This document shows, in pieces, positions 1 through 12,000 of a stretch of 64,000 bases of DNA (positions are counted from its first letter, which is position 1; each line of letters begins with the position of its first letter). The position numbers were made by a program, and so were the translations under genes. The notes below the pieces were generated by a model, which worked only from the letters and a program-made list of their open reading frames with translations, was not told the DNA's origin and did not search any database. The DNA is from Chrysemys picta bellii (lineage: Eukaryota > Chordata > Testudines > Emydidae): positions 12,257,441-12,321,440 of the forward strand of contig NC_088795.1 in the NCBI RefSeq assembly GCF_011386835.1, written 5' to 3'.

Positions 1-56
1 CAGCTTTGCAAGGGCCATATCTGAGCCCTTCGTCTCTCGATATTGTACTAACCTAG

Positions 57-330
57 TGAGCTTTGCTGAGTACTGATAAATTATTTCAGTCCTTAAGCAC
101 TAAATTCTGCCCTTTGATACTGCATCATGGCCGATCCAACACCCGTTGAACTTAATGGAAAGACTCCCATTGATTTTAAATGGGTGTTGGGCGGGGCTCC
201 TAAACCCCAATTCAGTAAAGCACTTAGGCACACGCTTAAGTTTAAGCACATCCTGAAATCCAACTGAATTCAACAGGATTTAAACACATGCTTAGCTTTA
301 AGCATGTCCTTAAGGGCTTCCATTAATCAG
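57..330. repeat. Ancient dispersed repeat with palindromic TTAAGCA motifs
   Basis: It contains repeated AAGCACTTAGG, CTTAAGTTTAAGCAC and TTAGCTTTAAGCATG words in both orientations, with CCCATTGATTTTAAATGGG-type dyads. Related pieces recur near 19660-19745, 20275-20325, 24275-24350 and 48655-48745. The family was not named. Confidence 0.4.
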
Positions 331-2035
331 GGTTGAATTACATAAGACATTTGAACTCCAGAAGTTGAGCTATTCTGGAGTGCTATGTATCACCAAGCAA
401 AGGCGGACGCTTCTTTGTAAAAGGGAGAAGGCACTGGAAGATGAACAGGTTTCTAACTTTAAAATCATGTGCTTAATTTCCTTTGAACTTGAAAAGAAAA
501 GAAAAGAAATCCACCCTTGAGAGACAGACATTTCTGGCCAAAAGAAGGGGGCTTTGTGTGTATCGAAGTTAAAGGAAGTCAAAAATCACATTTGATAATC
601 TACGAACAGTTAAACTTGCAACCTATTATGAAGCCAAAGCAGATAATTGTGAACATCTTGTATGATCTCTTGTAGAATACAAGGCATAGGACTTTCCTGA
701 ATTAATTTCTATTTGAACTAGAACGTGTAGTTTAGAAAAACATCTAATACAGAGATGTTTGGTCTATAATATCACTGCATGTCTCAGCATCCAGCACAAA
801 AGACTAAAGATCCCATGACAAACCACTGTGACACTAAAGTAGAAATTCAGATTTGCTTTAAACACACAGGGTGAAAGACATCCACCTGTTTTGTGACCCT
901 TTTGTGTTTGCTCCCCAGGAACCTCTGAGTTTTGCTGGAATCAATGTTTGCCGAAATCAAATTTGAACATCACATGTGTCAGTATTTGTGCTGGAAGTGC
1001 TTATATGCTCATCTAATCAGGGAACAGAAAATACTATTGGACTTCTCTGACCAGTCATGACTAAGACACGCGGCTTGACCTTTAAATATCAAGTATTAAA
1101 TGTGCACAGTGAACTATTCGCAATTCACGCATTGAGCAAAAGAAGGGAAAAAAAGATGAATAGATATGAATAATGAACAAACATGAGGAAATCACAATCT
1201 GTTTGAGAACATTCATCAGATAAATTTATCACCAAGTCTTAATTGCGAAAATTGTTGTGAACCTCAACGTTTAAGTATTGGCCTGAAGCAAAACCTCAGA
1301 TCTGGACATCTCTGAACTTTGTGTGGGTTAGGAATTCAACTGTGAATCCACATGAGAATTCCACAGATGGCCCAATCTCTATAATGGGGCAAACAAAAAC
1401 CTCAGATGGAACCCCCCTGGAATCTGGAGCAGTAAGACACATCTAAACCCACTCTCTAAGCCCGCCTCTAATTCTTATGAAGGATGGGCATTTAAAATAG
1501 TCCGTATTCCAATTTGTGTTTGAGATTCTTAACCAACAAACGCAATGAATGAGTCTCACAAGCTAAACCGCCAGGGCCCCAGTCTCGCAATGAGAACAAT
1601 GGTGTCCACATGGAATTGATTGCAGGCTTGGGACCGTAATGCTTTGGGAGAAAGGGGAAAGGGGTAGAGTGAAATGAACTAGAAGGACAAGAGAAGGATA
1701 AATCCCAGGTCTCTTGAAGCCTTTCATACTCGAAATACCTGCCATTTGACATCCTTTCTGTGACTTTGTTTATCAACTTACTTGCAGTCCCAAGAAGGCA
1801 GCAACTATCACAAGAATGCTGAGAATTTTGTTTTCGCCTCTTTTAAGAAAATGCCCTCACTGGACACTTCAAATTCCTGTTTGTCCTGCCAAGACCTCCA
1901 CAATGCTCATGGGGGTGAGCTGCAACATTGGTGATCAGGGGGTGTAGGACCAGATTTATTTTGCCTTTCTTTTCAGGCCCTTACACTACCCTGATCTCTC
2001 CCACAGTAGCTAATAAAAGAGCAGAGCCTTAACGC
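331..2035. other. Unannotated intergenic DNA
   Basis: AT-rich non-coding sequence. Short ORFs here show no domain, codon pattern or splice context that supports a gene. Confidence 0.5.
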
Positions 2036-2039
2036 TGCA

Positions 2040-2262
2040 TTATGCCCTGGACTGGACGGCAGGAGGCCTGTATTCTGGTCCTAACTCTGCCATTGTGTAA
2101 CTCTGATCATGTTACTTCCCCTCTCTGTGTGTCTGTTCCCCCCCATCCTTCGTCCATCTTGTCTACTGAGACGGTAAGCGCTTTGGGCGTACAGCACCTA
2201 GCACGAGGGGACCTCGGTCGTGATTGGGGCATCTAGGGGCTGCCGTAATCGTCATTCTGCTG
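2040..2262 (+). repeat. MIR-like SINE
   Basis: The sequence includes CCTGTATTCTGGTCCTAACT, a TCTGCCATTGTGTAACTCTG-like segment and then AAGCGCTTTGGG and TAGCACGAGGGG, in the order of a MIR/CORE-SINE. It is a diverged relic. Confidence 0.55.
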
Positions 2263-2764
2263 GGTGCATCTCTCCTGCAGAATGCACTCAGCGTTCAACC
2301 ATGCTGACAACCCGGAGATGGCAGCCTCCTCCCTGTGACTCAGGGAGTATTCCAGCTCCTCCAGGTTCATGCAAATAGGCCTTGCTCACATTGAATTCAG
2401 AGAGAGTAGAATCCGGTCCACAAAGTAGTCATAGGACAAAATTTTATTGCTGCCATGGTAATTAATGACTGTTTACACTGAACTCTTAATGAGCAATCCC
2501 TTTTTAAACCTGGGTTGGGAAGGAGTCCCAAATGATTTACTTAGTACAATAGGGACCTCTACAGGTGTCTCCCTCTTGATATCAACAAGGACAATAACAT
2601 GCTGGGAGTGGGATGTGACCAAACAGACAAACGCAACCGCCAAAACGAGACGCTGTGAACACAGGGGACAGATGAAGTTCAGAGCTCTCAGATCCGTATC
2701 AGCCTTGCAGAGCATAGGACTGTATGTGTACTGCATACTGGTCATGTTACTAACCTGTGCATAA

Positions 2765-4050
2765 ACAGCGAGGAGTCCGGTGGCACCTTAAAGACTAATA
2801 GATTTATTTGGGCATAAGCTTTCATGGGTTAAAAACCCACTTCTTCAGATGCATAGAGTGAAAATTACAGATACAGGCATGAATATACTGGCACATGAAG
2901 AGAAGGGAGTTACCTCACAAGTGGAGAACCAGTGATGACAAGGCCAATTCAGTCAGGGTGGATGTGGTCCACTCCCAATAATTGATGAGGAGGTGTCAAT
3001 ACCAAGAGAGGGAAAATTGCTTTTGTCATGAGCCAGCCACTCCCAGTCTGTATTCAAGCCCAAATTAATGGTGTTAAGTTTGCAAATGAATTGCAGCTCT
3101 TCAGTTTCTCTTTGAAGTCTGTGTTTGAAGTTTTTTTTGTTGAAGGATGGCTACTTTTAAATCTGTTATTGAATGTCCAGGGCGATTGAAGTATTCTCCT
3201 ACTGGCTTTTGTATGTTACCATTCCTGATGTCTGATTTGTGTCCATTTATCCTTTTACGTAGAGACTGGCCAATGTACATGGCAGAGGGGCATTGCTGGC
3301 ACATGATGGCATATATCACATTAGTAGATGTGCAGGTGAATAAGCCCGATGGTCTGGCTGGTGTGGTTGGGTCCTATAATGGGGTTGCTAGAGTAGATAT
3401 GGGGACAGAGAAGGCAACGGGGTTTGTTACAGGGACTGGTACCTGGGTTAGTGTTTCTGTTGTGTGGTGTGTAGTTGCTGGTGAGTATTTGCTTCAGATT
3501 GGGGGCTGTCTGTAAGTGAGGATTGGCCTGCCTCTCAAGGTCTGTGAGAGTAGGGGATCATTTTCCAGGATGGGTTGTAGATTGTTGATGATGTGCTGGA
3601 GAGGTTTTAGCTGGGGGCTGTATGTGATGGTTAGTGGTGTTCTGTTATTTTCCTTGTTGGGCCTGTCCTGACTTCAAAGAGAAACTGCAGAGCTACAATT
3701 CATTTGTGAACTTAACACCATCAATTTGGGCTTGAATAGGGACTGGGAGTGGCTGGCTCACTACAAAAGCAATTTTCCCTCTCTTGGTATTGACACCTCC
3801 TTATCAATTATTGGGAGTGGACCACATCCACCCTGACTGAATTGGCCTTGTCATCACTGGTTCTCCATTTGTGAGGTAACTCCCTTCTCTTCATGTGCCA
3901 ATATATATTTATTCCTGCATCTGTAATTTTCACTCCACGCATCTGAAGAAGTGGATTTTTATGCCCAAATAAATCTGTTACTCTTTAAGGTGCCACCAGA
4001 CTCCTCATTTTTTTGTGTGGTTACAGACTAACACAGCTTCTACCCCTCTG
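2765..4050. mobile_element. Penelope-like element (PLE), inverted two-arm copy
   Basis: The left arm (about 2765-3660) is on the minus strand and the right arm (about 3665-4050) on the plus strand. Both carry the same 3' tail: a GTGGGT-type hairpin, GCTTATGCCC, AATAAATCTGTTA and GGTGCCACCAGACTCCT. The left arm also contains the C-terminal endonuclease region. Each arm ends with the CTGAAGA...hairpin unit. The element is broken and cannot move itself. Confidence 0.75.
3101..3319 (-). pseudogene. PLE GIY-YIG endonuclease fragment
   Basis: The 72-residue open segment reads VIYAIMCQQCPSAMYIGQ (with the upstream codons VIY), then LRKRINGHKSDI and PGHSI.DLKVAIL. The spacing of V-I-Y, Y-I-G, Arg and His fits the GIY-YIG nuclease fused to the reverse transcriptase of Penelope-like elements, where it nicks target DNA. 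The preceding linker has C-x2-C type cysteines. The reverse transcriptase itself is not present, so this is a remnant. Confidence 0.75.
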
Positions 4051-4584
4051 TAGTACTTCTAACCTGTGCGTGCTACTTGGCCAAGACCAGGATTAGTGAA
4101 ACATAACAAATTACTGCTCTGTTTTTTTCCGTTCATTACTTTTTCATGCTTACTTATTAGGGGCCAACCCAGCCATCCTAACTCACTTCATGTAGCTCCT
4201 TTCTGTGGGAGTGGCCCTTGAAATCAATGGAACTACTTGAGGAGCAGGGTTCTACTCAAGGGGAGTAAGGGTGGCACAATCCAGCCATCAGGTTATTTAG
4301 CTAGACCGCTCAAATGATAATTTTGACATATCCTTCCAATTTGTCATGACAGTTCCCTGGGAACAGTTACACAGACAAATACCAAGTTTTAACGTGATGA
4401 TGCAGACTTCATATGTATATTAAAAAAGCGTATTTGCTCGTGGTCTTCCAACACTGCTTGTCCTTGAGAGTGATAGCCTGCTTCCTTCTTACCCCTTCTC
4501 TTCTGCCTTTTGTGAACTACTGTTAGTGCGTAATACAAATATTTTACCGTAATTCCACTAAGAAACTTGTGATCAGTGGAAAAG

Positions 4585-4682
4585 AAGGATGGTCCAGTAG
4601 GTAGGGCACCAGCCAAGGACTCAGAAGATCTGGGTTCAATTCCTGGTTCTGCTAGAGACTCCCTGTGGGACCTTGGCACCTC
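4585..4682 (+). repeat. MIR-like SINE head
   Basis: It contains GGTCCAGTAGGTAGGGCACC and then AGATCTGGGTTCAATTCC and GTGGGACCTTGGCA, in the order of the tRNA-derived part and core of MIR. Confidence 0.6.
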
Positions 4683-4689
4683 TGAAGCC

Positions 4690-4905
4690 CTTTTAAAAAA
4701 TTGGCATCACATTAGCTCTCCTCCAGTCATTTGGTACAGAAGCTGATTTGAATGATAGGTTACAAAGCACCGTTAGTAGTTCTGCAATCTCACATTTGAG
4801 TTCCTTCAGAACTCTTGGGTGAATCCCATCTGGTCTTGGTGACTTATTACTGTTTAGTTTATCAATTTGTTCCAAAACCTTCTCTAATGACGCCTGAATC
4901 TGCGA
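4690..4905 (-). pseudogene. CR1 LINE fragment (reverse transcriptase N-terminal part)
   Basis: The minus-strand translation includes KLNSNKSPRPDGIHPRVLKE and FKSASVPNDWRRANV, the entry to the reverse transcriptase domain of CR1. It is truncated at both ends. Confidence 0.8.
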
Positions 4906-5049
4906 CTTTCCAAGGAAATAAAGGAACGTGGAGTGATCATCGCTAACAGTGATGGCCACCCGGCAAGGGACGCGTGTTAGAACTCCAGTGAGCTGGGCAT
5001 GCCTTTCCGAGAAAGGCAAGCTTCCCCAGAGGGAGGAGAGGAACAAAGC

Positions 5050-6715
5050 TAGTCCTCTTGACTCCTGAACTAAGCTAATTTAACTAACAAGCAAACTACA
5101 GTATCTAAAACTAAACTAGTAATGAGGCGAAAAAAACTTGTAGACAAGGCATGCTCAAGGCAGACACTCTTAAGCACCATCTCAAGCCAACGTGGTCGAG
5201 AAGGAACTGAGGGTGTTTCACCTGAGCAGCCCTACATAACCTCGGTGCTTGGCACAAGGCGGCGTAGGGAGCGTGAGAGGGCTGAATGGACACTGCTAAT
5301 GGAAGTCTGCGATCGAAGGCGTGTGGGGCACACATGCACCTAAAGTGGGGCATCCAGAGGGGGACATATCTCGGAAGAGAACCTGTGGAGGCTCTTCAGG
5401 AAGTTAGGCAAATTAGGCAGCAATATAGCAGTTCTTCGGGGAGTGCCAGCCCAAAAGCAGCTGGCACTCCCCAAAGAACTGGTAGCAAAGGCCCAGCATG
5501 GCTGACTCCATGAAGGACTCTCTTGCAGCATGGACTTCCTTAGTGGGGTCACTGAGTCACCTGCTCACCCAGTACCTAGTGTGACACATTTGTCTCCAAT
5601 GCCTCAGAGGCACAGGGAGCCTGGTGCGATACCTTGGATTAGCAGTGACAACCCCTTTTCTCCCCCATTGGCTGCATCTCGGGAGCAATCTGTACATGTG
5701 ATCTCTGGAGGCCTGAAAGTCACCCACTGAAAGGGCAGTGGAGAAATAAAGCAGGGGCACCACCTCTCTCCTTCTCTGCTCTTTCCCATTTCATTTCCCT
5801 TTTCTTTCTGTCCCAGATTCGCTTATACGATCAATATCTAACCTACAACACTCACTTGTCTGGTGTTTCTTTTACTGATCTTTTCCTCCATCAGCAGAAG
5901 CCTCAGATGTTCTCCCTAGACAGCCTTTCCAGTGCTGCCCTGGCACCAGAGAGGAACCTGGAAGAGAGCCTAACAATTTGGGTGTGCCCTGATCATGCCT
6001 CCATTTCAGGCCACACAATCTGCTTAGCCATCTCCCTGCCCACTTTGCTCATACACTACGCCATACTCACAAAACACAAGAATCAGGTGAGCACACCTTT
6101 AGGCACCTTATGTGCCTTGACATCCCCTTTGAACATTAATTATGCACCCTGTTAAGTACTTACTTGGCCACTTAGCCAAGTCAGCCGCTCACCCTAATGG
6201 GCTTCAAAAATTGCAGCCAGGATGTTAAAACAAACAAAAACACGTCTCTCTGTGTAAATCTTTTAAGGTTATAAGTTGCTGATGTTCATATCCACAAAAC
6301 ATGTGCCCTTCAAACAACTCGTTAATGTAGGTCTGTATTCTGGCACGCAGCAATTCTGTGCACAGACAGAATCACGTGCAATCTGCATAATGTGTGTGCA
6401 CATAAAGATCATTGCTGGGTAAAGAGACACCCAAAAAACCTGAAGTCTTCCTCCTTTGACCCATTAGACCATTGCCAGTTTCACAGGAGAAATCAGGATT
6501 GGTGAGAAAATGTCCAACCCACTGTCTCCAGGCTGAGCATAAGTTTCTAACAGGTGCCTACGTGAAGCACCTGCCCAAATGATTTAATCGTTCCGTGCCA
6601 GATTTTGCTCTCATTAAAAAAGCATGAAGCCAAAGTAAGTTGATTCAAACTGATGAATTTACTATGAGCGGAACAATTGAGAGAGGAGAAATTGTAAACG
6701 TGTAGAAGAAAGAAG
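5050..6715. other. Unannotated intergenic DNA
   Basis: Several short ORFs on both strands (up to 99 codons at 5856-6155) overlap each other and show no recognised domain. No gene or clear repeat could be supported. Confidence 0.4.
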
Positions 6716-6719
6716 TAAA

Positions 6720-7121
6720 GATAATGTAAGGGAACTGGGCTTATTTAGTCTGGAGAAGAGAGGAGTGAGGGGGGATTTGATAGCACCCTTCAACTACCTG
6801 AAGGGGGTTCCAAAGAGGATGGAGCTCGGCTGTTCTCAGTGGTGGTAGATGACAGAACAAGGAGCAATGGCCTCAAGTTGCAGTGTGGGAGGTCTAGGTT
6901 GGATATTAGGAAACACTATTTCACTAGGAGGGTGGTGAAGCACTGGAATGGGTTACCTTGGGAGGTGGTGGAATCTCCATCCTTAAAGGTTTTTAAGGCC
7001 CAGCTTAACAAAGCCCTGGCTGGGATGATTTAGTTGGGGTTGGTCCTGCTTTGAGCAGGGGATTGGACTAGATGACCTCTTGAGGTCTCTTCCAACCCTA
7101 ATCTTCTATGATTCTATGATT
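6720..7121 (+). repeat. CR1 LINE 3' end
   Basis: The reading includes [34 protein letters not shown] and LNKALAGM, the C-terminus of CR1 ORF2, followed by the CR1 3' UTR (GGACTAGATGACCTCTTGAG) and terminal ATTCTATGATTCTATGAT repeats. Confidence 0.9.
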
Positions 7122-7192
7122 AACTAGACAGCTAGAGAGTTTAATGAGGTTGACCTTGAGAGAAAGGAAAACCAAAACAATATACCTTAAGA

Positions 7193-7444
7193 CAGTGGTC
7201 TCCAACCTTTTTCGTCTGGTGGGTGCCAGACAACAAGCCCTGGAGGACTGTGGCGGCAGACAAGCATCCGCTGAAATGCCGCCGACAAGCAGCAATGTCA
7301 ATAGGCGTCGCCGCCGAAATGCTGCCGAGAAGCAGCTTCTCGGCAGCATTTTGGCAGATGCTCATCCACCGGCCAGTACGCGGGCGCACTTAGATGCCCC
7401 GGTGGGCGCCATGGCACCCGCGGGCACCACGTTGGGGACCCCTG
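7193..7444. mobile_element. hAT-like non-autonomous DNA transposon
   Basis: The terminal inverted repeats are CAGTGGTCTCCAACCTTTT and CGTTGGGGACCCCTG. They are flanked by 8-bp direct repeats CCTTAAGA (7185-7192) and CCTTAAGG (7445-7452). The GC-rich interior has no transposase. Confidence 0.8.
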
Positions 7445-7452
7445 CCTTAAGG

Positions 7453-8820
7453 AATGTGCCCTTCAAAACCTAGAGGAAATGGATGGTAATGCACCTAAGG
7501 TCAGCTCCTTGCCAATACATCCTTGCTATTGTATTCATTGTACACTGGCACTTCTAATCAAGCAGGGCAGGTCATACTAGAGGATTTAGGGTCCAGTTTA
7601 AAAGGGGAAATGTGCATGTTGACCTATCTTACATATTTTGTTGTGAGCATTTCAATTCTTACTAATGACATTATATAAAATAACCCACGACATGCATCAC
7701 TTGGAAAAAGTGAATACACATAACAAGGGAGCCTGATTTTCAAAAGACAAATGATGTCCCCAAATTAGCGCTTACACAGTTAGGCACTGTTTCCCCATGG
7801 GTGTCTAAATGCAGCTGAAATCTGGATCCACAATGTGCAGCACCTGAAACGAAAACCCTTCTGAGCGATGTTGAAAATGATCAGCACCAGTATTCCAAAA
7901 CTCACAGTTAGAAGCTGCAAAGTCTTTCAAGAGCCATTGTCCTCTGAATCTATTTTATTTCCCTATCTCAAGAACAAAACTCCCCGTCTGAAGACATCTT
8001 GTGCACGAGAAGATGAAAAAGAAAGCACATAATATTAATCTGGCAGGTTGGAGCTGGGCATATTTCCTTTACCCATTTCATTCTTGTTTAAATGGTGATA
8101 TACTACAAGTTCCATGAGAGTGAAGCCAGCTGGGTAGAACGGTATTAACGAGTCCTTATAACAAAATTGCAACTTCCATAGCAAGTAGAGTCTTGTTCCT
8201 CTTGTCCAGCAGTGCACATCACTGGGCAAGAAGATGCCTGACTGACAAGTCTGGGAGTGTGGGGAGCTGCTGTGTGATGTACTGGAAGATCAAGGTTGTC
8301 CAGATGAACACTTTCGTAGTCCATTTGAGCTTTACTCTTCTCAAAACGTCAGGAGCCCTTTGTCCTCTAAGATCTCAGGGACTGCTCTCATTCTCAATGT
8401 TAGTTTTCCAAAATCAGCTGATCTTTATTCTTCTTAGATTTAATTATATCTTTTTTCACTCACCCATTTCCCAGTGCAAAGCCTTTGCCGCCTTTGTCCA
8501 TTGTGGCAATAGAAGCATATATTGCATTTAACCCACTTGAGAGATCCGCAGTATTCACGTCAGCCCAGACCCAGACTATAGGCCATTGGGAAACCAGAAG
8601 TGGGCTAGACTGATTACTTGCCTTTGGCAGCGCGTGAACTCCATTCTTTGCCTCAGAGCCTTGAGAGACATAGTGTTGTCTTCCTCCATACAGAATGCCC
8701 TTCCCTGTTGAACAATCAAGGCTTGAAGTTACCATAAGCAGCTAAAAGAAGTCAGATCTCCACCCAAAAACAAATGAGCTGTAGTCCAACAACAGGGGAA
8801 GCCATGTCAATCCACTCAGA
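7453..8820. other. Unannotated DNA downstream of EPGN
   Basis: No gene was recognised. A 91-codon minus-strand ORF at 8460-8735 has no identifiable domain. EREG, expected next in the mammalian order, was not found here. Confidence 0.4.
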
Positions 8821-8837
8821 TAAGTCCCCCAACAACC

Positions 8838-8843
8838 TTTATT
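8838..8843 (-). terminator. Candidate EPGN poly(A) signal
   Basis: AATAAA on the minus strand lies about 220 bp after the EPGN stop codon and is followed by a GT-rich stretch (GGTTGTTGGGGG) typical of a downstream cleavage element. Its position and context make it the best 3' end for EPGN, but cDNA would be needed to settle it. Confidence 0.5.
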
Positions 8844-9061
8844 AAAGCAACGAAGGCTTTTATCAAAATGAGTGAAGCCAGCCAGTTCTACAGGCGTGCC
8901 AGCTGTGTACCGGCTATTGGATTTTCATTGTCTCTGGTTATCAGTGGCACCTGCTAGTATTTTGTTGGCACTGGTAGGTCTTTCAACTAGGAACCTCCTG
9001 TAATTTACAGGAAAATCGGTAAGTATCCTATGTCAGATCTTCACAATGCTGTCTCCCCGGT

Positions 9062-9095
9062 TCAGACTTTGTACGGTGATTTCAACTTCCCGCAC
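9062..9095 (-). CDS. EPGN: EPGN coding exon 5 (cytoplasmic tail and stop)
   Basis: After the acceptor TCCATTTTAG this exon completes the Arg codon and encodes [10 protein letters not shown] before TGA. The LKSPY segment matches the tail form known for rodent epigen (RKRC..LKSPY), which supports this acceptor over others nearby. The exon is short, so the call depends on that motif and on the phase-2 junction. Confidence 0.78.
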
Positions 9096-12000
9096 CTAAA
9101 ATGGATAACCGATTTGTGAATTTAATCACACGATAGAACTGTAATGATGTAAACCGAGCCAAATCCTACTTGCCTAAGTCACATGAGCAGTCCCCATGAA
9201 CTCAGTGCTGGTGGGCAGCTTCAGAATAATTTTACACGTTACCAAAGCAGAAATAGAGGCACAGAGCAGTTCAGTGACTTGTCTAAGATCACGCACTAAG
9301 TGAGGGACAGACCCAGGAACAAATTCCTTAGCCCTCTGCTCTATCCACTCAGGCTAATATAATGCTCTTGCTTCCAGGTATTCTGAACAGTTTAGAAATT
9401 CACATAACAATTTTCATGCCCCAGAAAACACCATTTTCCATACCTCTTTCTTACATAGCAATAGATTAGAGCAATGATCCCACTCAGTAACATTCCAGCG
9501 CCAATTCCCACGGCAATATAGGGCTCATAAGAATTAAGCGCATACGAATTTAACGTCAAGTGTTCACATCTTTCTCCGTTGTAACCTGTCAGGCACCTAA
9601 AAAGAAAAAAAAAAAAAAAGAAAAATCCCCAAGAGTATTCAGAAAATCTTAACTTGAAACTGTAAGATACCTATTACCTTTGATTCATTTTAAACGCTTT
9701 GCAATTAAAATGTGGAAGGGAACTAAACTGGGGTGGGCAGATTCTCTTTTGCAGTTGGAACCCCGTATGCCAGAAAGCTGCTGGATCCGGTGCGCTGCGA
9801 ATTCCCCCTGACAGAGCGGGTAGTGAGAGAACAGTGCTCTGGTGATACCTACCTGTTGTAATGACCATTGGGCCCATAGACAGCCAAGAATAGCTCTAGA
9901 AAGCCCTGAATCTTCTGCTTTCGCTTTCTCCAGTAAGCTTTAATTACCAAGAGTATGATGTTGTCACAGCTCCGTTGTCGTGTTAATAAAGAACCTGAAC
10001 TTGCATGATGCCCAACTTTAAATATGGAGATATACCTATCTCCTAGAACTGGAAGGGACCCTGAAAGGTCAGTGAGTCCAGCCCCCTGCCTTCACTAACA
10101 GGACCAAGTACTGATTTTGCCCCAGATCCCTAAATGGCCCTGTCAAGGATTGAACTCATAACCCTGGGTTTAGGAGGCCAATGCTCAAACTACTGAGCTA
10201 TCCCAGTGCATAGGTCACGCTGGCTTCTGTGGATCTACTCAGATGTTAAACTTATGCCCGCGTACAAATCAGATTGCAAGTTGGGATAAATGTTATGTGT
10301 AACATACACAGGAAAACAAATATAAACTCGTCTACTTCTCCAAGAGCGTCTATTTAAACATTCAGTGTATTTACCTGCATATGGGTTTCTTGAGTTCACT
10401 GTGAAAAGCACAAAGGCCATTAATACAATAACTTTTGTGTTCTTCAAGACAGGATTTCATAAGCTTCAGAGCAATAGGTTCCTCCGTGTAGTCTATTGGG
10501 AAAGACGTAGGGGAGGAGGAAAAGTTACATTTGAAGAAATAAAATGGTCTGAAAACAGTAATCACATCATTTTGAAAAGTACGATCATTTACAAGAGAAA
10601 ACCCCATTGCACACACGTTTAAGATGAGGTAAAATTTGCTGACCAATAGCGACACTGCCAGCTAAAACAGAACAGAGACGCTGGACACCTTAGCATGGAG
10701 TTTTTCCAACACCAGTTTTAAATAAATGATTTCCTCTTAGTAAATGGGCAGAAGTTTAATGAATATGCTGGATTCATTCCAAGTTAATGTCAGCATAACA
10801 CAGCCTGAAACCCAGCAGGATAGGAGCACAGGGGATTAGCAGGTTCAGGGAGCTGTAATTTACCTTGCTGTTAGCCACTACTTCTGAATCTGGCCTAATG
10901 TGATTAATTTTTAATCAAAAGGACAAAACACCATTTCTTTAAGGCAGCTTGCCCGTAGTTTGTTCCCAACACTAGCAGCTAATTTTTTTACATAAATGGC
11001 ACAAATCAGGACCATTCTTCAGGATTGTGGATAGATCACTATTTGTTGATAGAACGAGCCAGAGGCCAACAGTAATGGGTCGCAGGATGGAGGGGTGTGG
11101 TGGGGAAAAGGAAGGGAAGATGTCAAAGGCTTGCTGGTCGGAGGAAGTATTTGTTTGAACAGGTCTCCTGACTGCAGGAGTTATTGATTGGGTGGAATGG
11201 CCAATCCATGTCTGTTATTTCGGGGAATTGTTTTAGACATAGCCGAGTGAGTTCCTACCTGAATATTTCACAACACCGGCTTTCAGTCGTGACCGCAAAA
11301 AAAGCAAAAAACATGCAGGACAAGAACAACACCGCTTCCAAGTAACTGAAGTCTGGTATTGGTCTTTTGTCAAGCGGAAAGCTTCCCTCCGAGTACGTGC
11401 TGAAACAACGCTCCAGCAGGGCGCTCACGTTCTCTACCTCGTTGGAGGTGCCGTCAGAGATGTAAGCCCAACGTCCTGCCCTGACCACTTGTGGTCACTG
11501 ACGATCCCATGACACATTTCTCAAGAGTGACATTATTAATCCCCCATTTCCTGACCAAATTCCAATCAGAGTCATTCCATTCTGCCTTGCTACATTGCTC
11601 TGAGCTGGGTGAGCTCTTCCTCTTCTCATCCTAGTGCAAACAGCTCTAGATGGCTCTTGTGTGCCACTGTATCGTAAAGCACTTCAGCGATGAGTCGAGT
11701 CATTCTGACATATAGAGGGCCTGATCCTGTCACCATTACTCAAGCTGAGAAGCAGCTCCCTAAGGGAGTAGCCCCACGGCCATCCAAGATACTGTTCTGC
11801 TGAGAAGGACTGGAGATTGCATCAATCACGTACCTCTTTGAGACTGGATGCGAACTCACCCTTCATGAGTTAATCAGAAGCCCCTCGACCGAAGACAAAA
11901 GGGGTTTGTGAACCCGCCCAGGAGTTCGGATTGAGCGGGCGGGCAGGCAGACACAGCGAGGCAGGCAGAGGCAAAAAGCAAGCCAGCCAAGCAGTAGCCA

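Noticed and set aside
8440..8470. Alternative EPGN last exon (short SEKRYN-like reading on the minus strand)
   Set aside because: The acceptor has no pyrimidine tract, and the 9062-9095 exon matches the known LKSPY tail.
8460..8735. 91-codon minus-strand ORF near the EPGN 3' end
   Set aside because: No recognised motif, no splice relation to EPGN, and it lies past the likely poly(A) signal.
9390..9443. Read-through of EPGN exon 4 into the intron as the natural C-terminus
   Set aside because: A GT donor in the right phase and a matching downstream exon explain the end better. Read-through could still be a minor isoform.
11255..11488. Minus-strand ORF with hydrophobic stretch and a GTAGGA donor, first taken as an EPGN signal-peptide exon
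   Set aside because: The true exons 1 and 2 were found at 18540-18576 and 17914-18003 with matching phases and family sequence. This ORF fits neither.
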